A stretch of DNA of 64,000 nucleotides from Corella eumyota. Lineage: Eukaryota; Chordata; Ascidiacea; Phlebobranchia; Corellidae. This document shows, piece after piece, positions 56,187-64,000 of this stretch; the first letter of the stretch is position 1; each line of letters opens with the position of its first letter. The stretch spans positions 11,940,990 to 12,004,989 of the forward strand of contig OY720102.1 in NCBI GenBank assembly GCA_963082875.1. The letters run 5' to 3'. A program made the translations under genes and the position numbers. Below the pieces are notes generated by a model. It ran no database searches, was not told the origin of the DNA, and was given only the letters and a program-made list of their open reading frames with translations.

Positions 56187-56926
56187 GATCCTGCTGCGGC
56201 AGGATTATCTATTATTACATCACTCTATATATACATAGCTTTTGTCACATTCTCGTTGTTTTCTTAGTTAACTTTTATTACAAATTGGTTGAGTAAGCTT
56301 ATTTAGCGCCTTCATATCGTCTTAGGCAAAAATAAAACTAAGATTGCATGCACCCTAAGGCGACCGGCATAACTTACCCAGGCAGCAACATGTCCACATT
56401 TTTGCAACGATTTAGTGTGCGACTTGATTAAAAAAAACTCCATTTCAAAAACGGGTAACTTACCTTATTCAAATAGAATGCCCGAACATGCCGGTCGACA
56501 AAACCAGTCTAAACGACCAAGCAAGGCGCTTGTCGCCTAAAGAATTTAAAGCGAAATGCAGGAGAAAACGACGCACGTTTTTACGACCACCTAACAGTAC
56601 GAACCTTGCGCTTACAAGGCTCGCCCATTTCGCGATTAAAATTTGCAAAGTAGAGCCAGGCAACTTTATAATTAGCAACATTTGTGTTTAGTGTGTAAAT
56701 AGGCGTCGACACAAGTTAACGGCGGCCTCCTGTGGCGCACAGGTCGCAATTAATTAATTACTGTGGCGATAATTAGGGTGGCTGTGAACAGATACCCCGC
56801 TTTGAAAAACCGTCAACCTGCACACGGGGTGCGAAGCAACTATTGGAATAAAATGAATTAGCCAATAGCGGCCGCGAACAGAATGACAGACCGCGCGAAT
56901 TCGATCGGATTCCGCCATTTTTGGGC
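56187..56926 (+). repeat. U2 spacer with one sub-repeat and the 5' flank of a contiguous U2 gene
   Basis: 740-bp minimal spacer, duplicate of 29721-30460. The last 200 bp are the presumed promoter of the U2 gene at 56927, with CCAAT near -65 and the GC-rich block near -45, as at 25738-25912. Confidence 0.85.
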
Positions 56927-57116
56927 ATCGCTTCTCGGCCCCTAGGGCTAAGATCAAGTGTAGTATCTGTTCTTCTCAGTTGTAATACCTGGGACGCTAG
57001 GCATCGCCTAGCTCTTTGTATTATGCGGTTTTTTGAATACAGAACGCGGAACTGAAGCTTGCTTCGTCCCGTTCACGGGTTGTCCTGGTATTGCACTACC
57101 TCCAGGCTCGGCCCAC
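56927..57116 (+). ncRNA. U2: U2 small nuclear RNA gene, contiguous; altered Sm region
   Basis: 190 nt with the complete 5' half, GTAGTA at nt 34-39, and stem-loops II, III and IV as at 25913. Stem-loop III and the 3' tail have the majority sequence (GAAGCTTGC, CGGCCCAC). The Sm site reads GGTTTTTTG instead of GGATTTTTG. Sm sites normally begin with A (AUUUUUG), so this copy may assemble poorly. It is the unoccupied duplicate of the locus holding Utopia copy 1 and shows the target before insertion. Confidence 0.9.
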
Positions 57117-58878
57117 GATCCTGCTGCGGCAGGATTATCTATTTTTACATCACTCTATACATAGCTTTTGTCACATTCTCGTTGTTTTCTTAGTTAACTT
57201 TTATTACAAATTGGTTGAGTAAGCTTATTTAGCGCTTTCATATCGTCTTAGGCAAAAATAAAACTAAGATTGCATGCACCCTAAGGCGACCGGCATAACT
57301 TACCCAGGCAGCAACATGTCCACATTTTTGCACCTATTTAGTCTGCGACTTGATTAAAAAAAACTCCGTTTCAAGAACGGGTAACTTACCTTATTCAAAT
57401 AGAATGCCCGAACATGCCGGGCGACAAAACCAGTCTGAACGACCGAGCAAGGCGCTTGTCCGTAAAGAATTTAAAGCGAAATGCAGGAGAAAACGACGCA
57501 CGTTTTTACGACCACCTAACAGCACGGGTCATGCGCTTACAACGATCGCACATTTCGCGATATTTTATGTACGTGCACTTGTACCAATTCTTATGCGACT
57601 AGTTTTGATTAAAAAAAACTCCGTTTCAAGAACGGGTAACTTACCTTATTCAAATAGAATGCCCGAACATGCCGGTCGACAAAACCAGTCTAAACGACCG
57701 AGCAAGGCGCTTGTCGCGTAAAGAATTTAAAGCGAAATGCAGGAAAAAACGACGCACGTTTTTACGACCACCTAACAGCACGGGCCATGCGCTTACAACG
57801 ATCGCACATTTCGCGATATTTTATGTACACGCACTTGTACCATTTTCTTATGCGACTAGTTTTGATTAAAAAAAACTCCGTTTCAAGAACGGGTAACTTA
57901 CCTTATTCAAATAGAATGCCCGAACATGCCGGTCGACAAAACCAGTCTAAACGACCGAGCAAGGCGCTTGTCGCGTAAAGAATTTAAAGCGAAATGCAGG
58001 AGAAAACGACGCACGTTTTTACGACCACCTAACAGCACGGGCCATGCGCTTACAACGATCGCACATTTCGCGATATTTTATGTACACGCACTTGTACCAA
58101 TTTCTTATGCGACTAGTTTTGATTAAAAAAAACTCCGTTTCAAGAACGGGTAACTTACCTTATTCAAATAGAATGCCCGAACATGACGGTCGACAAAACC
58201 AGTCTAAACGACCGAGCAAGGCGCTTGTCGCGTAAAGAATTTAAAGCGAAATGCAGGAGAAAACGACGCACGTTTTTACGACCACCTAACAGCACGGGCC
58301 ATGCGCTTACAACGATCGCACATTTCGCGATATTTTATGTACACGCACTTGTACCGATTTCTTATGCACCTAGTTTTGATTAAAAAAAACTCCGTTTCAA
58401 GAACGGGTAACTTACCTTATTCAAATAGAATGCCCGAACATGCCGGTCGACAAAACCAGTCTAAACGACCGAGCAAGGCGCTTGTCGCGTAAAAAATTTA
58501 AAGCGAAATGCAGGAGAAAACGACGCACGTTTTTACGACCACCTAACAGTACGAACCATGCGCTTACAAGGCTCGCCCATTTCGCGATTCAAATTTGCAA
58601 AGTAGAGCCAGGCAACTTTATAATTAGCAACATTTGTGTTTAGTGTGTAAAAAGGCGTCGACACAAGCTAACGGCGGCCTCCTGTGGCGAACAGGTCGCC
58701 GTTAATTAATTACTGCGGCGATAATTAGGGTGGCTGTGAACAGATACCCCGCTTCGAAAAACCGTCAACCTGCACACGGGGTGCGAAGCAACTATTGGAA
58801 TAAAATGAATTAGCCAATAGCGGCCGCGAACAGAATGACAGACCGCGCGAATTCGATCGGATTCCGCCAATTTTGGGC
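57117..58878. repeat. U2 spacer with five sub-repeats
   Basis: 3' flank is of the short CTATACATAG type shared with 36406. The first unit has one base missing at GCGCTTGTCCGTAAAG (about 57455). The terminal part is the same lineage as the end of 23632-25912. The spacer therefore joins the left part of one lineage to the right part of another, a recombinant. Confidence 0.88.
57118..57135 (+). terminator. Hairpin just after the U2 3' end
   Basis: ATCCTGC-TGCG-GCAGGAT, same position relative to U2 as at 26104-26121; possible 3'-end formation signal. Confidence 0.4.
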
Positions 58879-58912
58879 ATCGCTTCTCGGCCCCTAGGGC
58901 TAAGATCAAGTG
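58879..58912 (+). pseudogene. U2: U2 snRNA 5' fragment (nt 1-34) at the Utopia copy 2 junction
   Basis: Full nt 1-34 ending AAGATCAAGTG, then one C, then a second U2 5' end that belongs to the Utopia element. The cut falls between nt 34 and 35, inside GTAGTA. Confidence 0.92.
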
Positions 58913-58999
58913 CATCGCTTCTCGGCCCCTAGGACAAGAAAAGAAAAAGACTATCTCTCTCTCTCTCATTTGAAGAAAACATCACGAACAGTATTGTAC

Positions 59000-59248
59000 G
59001 CAACACCACTACTCTCGTCCACGTGGGAAGAATTTCCGGGCAAGTGAATTGCTCTGCAAAAATAACATCAAATTTCCAGGCAGGCGAACTGCTCTATACT
59101 TGCGGGATTTTGGATTTCCGGGCAAGCGAATTGCTCTAAAAACCAATTTATATAAAGGAAATCCAAACCAACACCGGAAATTCTTCTTACAACTGCCACG
59201 TGGACAAAGAAGACATACCATACCATCGTAAAAAGTGAGTGGTGTTGC
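59000..59248 (+). other. Predicted structured RNA domain in the Utopia 5' UTR, copy 2
   Basis: All four stems listed for 30547-30795 are present unchanged (outer 59000-59010 with 59238-59248). The few differences between the copies in this region lie outside the stems. Confidence 0.6.
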
Positions 59249-60166
59249 TAATTTACATTGAGAGAGTTTTCTTGGGGTCGTGTTTGGCGAATTTTTTAAA
59301 ATTTTATTTTCCATTTTAAATCTTTAATTAAACGACAAATTTAAAATCGGTTTGCGGACTGGCCGCATCAAATATTTTAAGATTCTGCATATAATCGTGG
59401 TGTTTTTGTTCGATTTTGGAGTGTTGGGGCCGTGTTTGTTTTATTTTGGTGCTGGATTTGTTCCAAATTGTGCTCGTTCCGCTTGACCCATTTAATTTCG
59501 TACAGCGTGAAATTTTTCGGTAAATTTCCACTGTGACGTGGCGTCAGTGAAGCGCACATCAGTTCTCTTTTACAACGTAAAACGTGCGTCGCCTTTTTTT
59601 GCGCGGTGCTCCTTTTTGGCGGTCTTGTTTTGGTTAAAATCGGATTTGACTTTGTTTTGTGCCTGTTAATGTTTAACTGTTAAAAGTTGACGTTCTTCCA
59701 GCTTTATTTTAATTTTTACTTTTGATAATACCGGTGTTTTATTTATTTGCTTCGCACAGTTAACAGTGGTTCTGTTCCGCTTCGTTCACTCACAGTTTGG
59801 GCGTGTTGGTTTTTCTTGATTGTGACGTGAGGCAAGTGAAGCGTGAATCAGCTGTTGTCGCTCTCCTTTTTTATAACAGTGCAAGCATTGTATTATTAAA
59901 CGTCTACCCTAATATTTTAGATTTAATGCTTTAAAAATATTTTTATTTGTTTTTACTACAACGTTGCCTTAATATACCTTATTCAATATTATTCTGTTTT
60001 TTGTTTTGTGAAGTAAAAATTGGACCTTTGTGTATAAAGTACAAAGGACCACAAACAGTAGTTTCTTATTTTTATTGACCATTTTACACTGTTACTGTTT
60101 TTTACTATTAAATATTACCTCTTGTTTGCCAACAATTACTGCCTCTATTTTATTGTATTTTTAGAT

Positions 60167-63100
60167 ATGGCCTTGCCGAAACCTGCTGGGGATGCCAACG
60201 ACAGAATTACCGTCTGGTATAGTGGCGTTGGGGCGACCAGGTTTGCTTGTCCAGTGTCGAGTTGTGCTGCACCACAGACTACGTTGCAGTCCTTAAAAAG
60301 ACATCTTACCAGCTGTCATGGCTGGAAGGGCTGTAACGTACCTGTGCATGCCGTTTGCAATAAATGCAAATTGACATTCACAGGGCCCACTCTTAGATCG
60401 GTGCAGCGTCACTACTCGTCGTGCGCCGCTCCACTGGCTTGCTCTCCTCAAGTCCCTATTAAACCCTTCTCATGTCCAACGTGTGCGTCCAGGTGGTTAA
60501 CTGTGAAATCAGCACGTAGACATTACCATCAAGCCCATCCTGGTGCGCCATCTCTTCCTTATTCGGCTTTTGCTTCTGGCAGTGCAGGGAAATCTATGCT
60601 CTGCCAGAAGCAGGCCGTCGCGGGGGGAGAAGCCATAGCCGCTGTTCGATTAACCTACGGCGGCATTAATACCAGCTATGCATGCCACTACAGCGACTGT
60701 GTAAAACACCAGAATGGGTTCGGAAGAGTGCGAGCACTTGTCCAACATCTTAAGACTGTCCATAATTACAAAAATGTCAAACTTGACGTAACATGCAACA
60801 GATGTCACTGCATGGTGGACCAGGGCACGAGTTCAATATTGAAAGCAGCACAGCATTGGAGAAGTTGTGGTAGGAATGAGGACTCTCCGGCTCCTACTCG
60901 ACCTCAAGGAGCCGAGGGCAGAGGGAGAATTTCAAAAATAACAAAAATTAACAAATTTTTCTCTCCTCTGTCGTCCGCACCACTTCAGCCATCTTCTTCA
61001 ATGCTGTCGCCAATTGAACCCCATATCATTCTATCTCCGATCCCCATGCAGTGCTCGTTGACACCATCGTTTATGGACAGTCTTAGCCCGAATCACATGA
61101 GTTTATCCCCACCAAAATTACAGCCATTGGTTTTGCCCCCGCCATCTTCACCGGGTAAGTATCTAACACCGCCACCAAAACTAACTTATGCCCAGGTAGT
61201 GAAGTTACCGTTACTATCAAAGTCACTTCCAAATATGACTTTTTATAATACAAATTTTCCTGAAGATATGTATATGAACATCTCAAGCATATCTTCCCTA
61301 AATAATTCGGTCACATGTCAAAATTCAGTTGTAACGGTAACTTCCCTACAGGAAGCACCACTTATACCAAAACCTCTTGAAAACAACGCCCAAACCCAGA
61401 TTACTCACCAGCCCATTCCATTGGCATTGCCTCCTGTTGTCCAAAGTGTCTTTGGCTCCGCTGCGGAATGCTTTGCCGAGTGTGGCCCCGCGCTGAGTGA
61501 CATCATTCTCAGTTGCGAGTCTTCATTCGACTTTGTTCGGTTCTGCACTGAGCTTGAGGCATGGACTCAGGCCGTCTCTGGTTCTGTAAGTCGGCGTAAA
61601 CCCGCCCCCCATTACAATCGTGGCGCCAAAATCCGCTCGGTCTGTAACAGGGTGTCGGGGCGTAGACCAAAACGAAAGAATGGTCTACGCGAGGCCTTCT
61701 GGAGGGACCAGAGGGGGACCGTCAGAAAATTAACGGAGGGCAAGGGCGCTGACTTAAGATGCCGTATTGATTTAGCTATTCTGGAGGAGCGCTTCAGCTC
61801 CGATCTTAAGTCGGCGCCCGGTGAATGTAATCGACTCCCCCCCTGGATGGACGCTCAGCTGCTTAACTTGAGAGAGTCTTCGGATGCCCAGGGCTCTGAC
61901 GGTGGGGCTAGTATTTCGGCGTTGGAGGTAGAGTCGGTCCTCCAAACTCTTAACACCGCTTCTGCTCCTGGGTCGGACCGCCTTTCTTATGGGTTCTGGA
62001 AGAGGCTAGATCCCAAGGGCAAGCTCTTGGCTAGACTTTTTGAGACCTGTAGAATCGCGCGCTCGGTTCCGGAGCAGTGGCGGTCCTCGAGTGTTACCCT
62101 TATTGTTAAAAATGCTGAGGGTGACCTTAAGGACGTTTCGAACTGGAGACCGATTTCTATCTGCAGAACCATTTATAAGATTTACGCCGCAGTGCTAGCT
62201 CGCCGTCTACAGCGCTGGGCTGCAAATTGTGGTGCGCTCTCGTCCGAGCAGAAGGGTTTTCGTCCAATGGAGGGGACGTTTGAACACGTATTCATGCTTG
62301 ATGCTACGCAGGCTGATTCTAAGGCTTCCAACCAGAGTTTATATACCATCTGGTTGGACCTTAAGAACGCCTTTGGCAGTATTCATCATGACTGTATTCC
62401 TGCGGTCCTTAACAGATTTGGAGCGCCTCGGTACCTGGTCGAGGTCATAACGGACATCTACTCCCGTAATGTCTGTCGCATCCGAGGATCCTCGGGCGTT
62501 ACGGGTGAGATTCCAGTTGGGAGGGGAGTCCGCCAGGGCTGCCCTCTGTCCGGTCTGATATTCGACCTGGTGGCTGAGGTACTTATTCGTGGGGTCAAGT
62601 CTGTTGGCTCTGCGGGGTACAGGTTTTCGTCAGCTCCAGAAGTTAGGCCACAGATTTTGGCTTATGCTGACGATGCTTGCCTGATTTCGTCTAACCGCGA
62701 TCAGGCTCAAAGTCAGCTTCAAGTCTGTGAAGAGTTTGCTCAATGGGCTGCTCTGAAGTTTAACCCCCGCAAGTGCCGAGCGATGACCTGGAAGCTTGTG
62801 GGCCGCCGGCGGGTGAGAGACCCGGATCCCTTTCTCTTATCGGGAGAGGAGATTCGGGTTCTCGAGCCATGCGAGGTTTACAAGTATTTGGGAATTCGCT
62901 CGGGTTACGGGGCGGGGTCGCGGGCTTCAGAGTGTGTCCTGGAGGATACTCTTAGCCGGGTGGAGAAGCTTTTTAGATCAAAGCTAACTCCCCACCAAAA
63001 ACTTCTGGCGCTCAAGAGGTTTGTGCTTCCTCGAGTCGGGTTCACCCTAAGAATGCGCCAGTTTCCAAAAGCAAAATTGCATCGATTCGACCAGCAAGTC

Positions 63101-64000
63101 CGGCATTGCGTCAGGATTGCCTTTGGGTTGCCAAAGCGGGCGGCATCAGCATTTTTTTATACACCAATGGGATGCGGGGGTTTGGGTATAACATCAATCG
63201 CAACTGATGGCGACATCATGGCCACCACGCAGGCCTTTAAAATGCTGACCTCGCCCGATCCTGACGTGGCTGCCGTTGCACTTGCGCAGGTGAAATTGCT
63301 TTCTGGTAATCTGGCGCGATCTGCGGATGTGAACCTAGAGCAGTGTGCCTCTTTCCTGAGTGGGGGGCCTGTTTGCGGTAGATCTGACAAATCTGGTGCG
63401 GGCATGGGTCGCGGCTTGTTTGCATATGTTCGCAAGGCGTCGCCCAGGCTTCGCACTAGATTTCTTGTCTCCGCTGACGGCCAGCTTTGCGTTGAGGTGA
63501 ACGGGTCAAAATTAACAAACAAAAATAGAAAAATACTTACTCGTTCCCTTCACCAAGCCCAGAACACCCTCTGGAAAGAGCAGTGGGCGGCCCTTCCTGA
63601 TGCTGGAAAGACCGTAACCGCCCACTCAGCATACTCCCACTCGAACCACTGGGTCAAAAATCCGGCATTACTTCCGACTCATGTATACTCATTCGGCATC
63701 AAGGCTCGCCAAAACCTTCTTCCAGTTAAAAAAGTGCGAGCTCGGTTTCACAAACCACCTGAGGGAATCAAATGCTGCCGCTGCGGACGTGAGGAGGAGA
63801 CCCTCCCTCATGTCCTTAACAACTGCAAACCAGTCATGCCCGCTATCCGAGAAAGGCATGACTCCATCATGAGGGAGGTACTACGCCACATACCAGCTGG
63901 GAGGTTTTCCAAGACTTCGGTGGACGCTGTCTGTGAGGAGCACGCGGCGGTCTCTGGCAGCAATCTCCGGCCCGACCTGATATTAAGGGGGAGGGGCGGA
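60167..64000 (+). CDS. Utopia ORF, copy 2: open to the window end
   Basis: ATG at 60167. I see no stop over 1278 codons; the ORF passes the site where copy 1 has its extra base (here TTTTCCAAG at about 63905) and enters the endonuclease (RPDLILRGRGG) at the window edge. Differences from copy 1 are few, for example Arg-to-Cys at about residue 147 (CTCTGCCAG) and an Ala-to-Thr change (GATGCTACGCAG) before the first RT catalytic motif. Zinc fingers, GVRQGCPLSG, AYADD and the CCHC knuckle are all kept. This copy may code for a complete protein of about 1385 aa; the last about 110 codons are not visible. Confidence 0.88.
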   Translation, partial: MALPKPAGDANDRITVWYSGVGATRFACPVSSCAAPQTTLQSLKRHLTSCHGWKGCNVPVHAVCNKCKLTFTGPTLRSVQRHYSSCAAPLACSPQVPIKPFSCPTCASRWLTVKSARRHYHQAHPGAPSLPYSAFASGSAGKSMLCQKQAVAGGEAIAAVRLTYGGINTSYACHYSDCVKHQNGFGRVRALVQHLKTVHNYKNVKLDVTCNRCHCMVDQGTSSILKAAQHWRSCGRNEDSPAPTRPQGAEGRGRISKITKINKFFSPLSSAPLQPSSSMLSPIEPHIILSPIPMQCSLTPSFMDSLSPNHMSLSPPKLQPLVLPPPSSPGKYLTPPPKLTYAQVVKLPLLSKSLPNMTFYNTNFPEDMYMNISSISSLNNSVTCQNSVVTVTSLQEAPLIPKPLENNAQTQITHQPIPLALPPVVQSVFGSAAECFAECGPALSDIILSCESSFDFVRFCTELEAWTQAVSGSVSRRKPAPHYNRGAKIRSVCNRVSGRRPKRKNGLREAFWRDQRGTVRKLTEGKGADLRCRIDLAILEERFSSDLKSAPGECNRLPPWMDAQLLNLRESSDAQGSDGGASISALEVESVLQTLNTASAPGSDRLSYGFWKRLDPKGKLLARLFETCRIARSVPEQWRSSSVTLIVKNAEGDLKDVSNWRPISICRTIYKIYAAVLARRLQRWAANCGALSSEQKGFRPMEGTFEHVFMLDATQADSKASNQSLYTIWLDLKNAFGSIHHDCIPAVLNRFGAPRYLVEVITDIYSRNVCRIRGSSGVTGEIPVGRGVRQGCPLSGLIFDLVAEVLIRGVKSVGSAGYRFSSAPEVRPQILAYADDACLISSNRDQAQSQLQVCEEFAQWAALKFNPRKCRAMTWKLVGRRRVRDPDPFLLSGEEIRVLEPCEVYKYLGIRSGYGAGSRASECVLEDTLSRVEKLFRSKLTPHQKLLALKRFVLPRVGFTLRMRQFPKAKLHRFDQQVRHCVRIAFGLPKRAASAFFYTPMGCGGLGITSIATDGDIMATTQAFKMLTSPDPDVAAVALAQVKLLSGNLARSADVNLEQCASFLSGGPVCGRSDKSGAGMGRGLFAYVRKASPRLRTRFLVSADGQLCVEVNGSKLTNKNRKILTRSLHQAQNTLWKEQWAALPDAGKTVTAHSAYSHSNHWVKNPALLPTHVYSFGIKARQNLLPVKKVRARFHKPPEGIKCCRCGREEETLPHVLNNCKPVMPAIRERHDSIMREVLRHIPAGRFSKTSVDAVCEEHAAVSGSNLRPDLILRGRGG

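Larger units (their letters stand above)
58914..64000 (+). mobile_element. Utopia-type LINE in U2, copy 2, with U2-derived 5' leader (runs off the window)
   Basis: Begins with a second copy of U2 nt 1-20 (58914-58933) and continues with the same sequence as 30481 onward (about 99% alike). The 5' UTR runs to 60166 and holds the same structured domain. The 3' end is outside the window. The leader means that the RNA that was reverse-transcribed started at the U2 start site. Upstream spacer differs from that of copy 1, so the two sit in different U2 genes. Confidence 0.88.

Overview
This window is part of a tandem array of U2 small nuclear RNA genes from a eukaryote, most likely an animal. An arthropod is plausible: the mature 3' tail ends CTCGGCCCAC, close to the insect form, and the closest retrotransposon relatives I know occur in animals, including wasps. 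I cannot name the species. There are no ordinary host protein genes. The protein-coding content is two families of non-LTR retrotransposons (LINEs).

The array has 16 U2 loci, all on the + strand. Only two are contiguous 190-nt genes (25913-26102 and 56927-57116). Seven are split after U2 nt 38 by the same insertion of about 470 bp. Five have lost 76 nt of the 5' half. Two are occupied by a LINE of the restriction-like-endonuclease type that matches the published U2-targeting lineage Utopia (30481-36250, and 58914 to the window end). Between genes lie spacers with a fixed layout: about 240 bp of U2 3' flank, a run of 256/257-bp sub-repeats, then about 300 bp of U2 5' flank. In all 15 complete spacers the sub-repeat number is odd (1, 3, 5, 7, 9 or 11).

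The second LINE is an L1/Tx1-clade element on the - strand (ORF1 plus an endonuclease/reverse-transcriptase ORF2). It sits in the spacer sub-repeats at about 1-3367, 14594-20346, 37940-43692 and 47149-52901. All copies share the same junctions and the same flanking sub-repeat variants. They are therefore best read as one insertion multiplied by large duplications of the array (for example 36.4-45.6 kb repeated at 45.6-54.8 kb), not as four separate insertions.

The most informative part is the Utopia/U2 relationship. Each occupied U2 gene has an empty duplicate elsewhere in the window (56927 for the 30461 locus, 25913 for the 58879 locus), so the insertion site can be read directly. It lies at the edge of the GTAGTA branch-site recognition sequence of U2. 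The second Utopia copy carries its own extra copy of the first 20 nt of U2 at its 5' end, downstream of U2 nt 1-34. This indicates that the element's RNA starts at the U2 start site and so borrows the U2 promoter. All other U2 loci have lost the target site through the 470-bp insertion or the 76-nt deletion. The Utopia 5' UTR also holds a large, strongly base-paired RNA domain, and the 470-bp insertion carries a diverged U2 5' end in inverted orientation.
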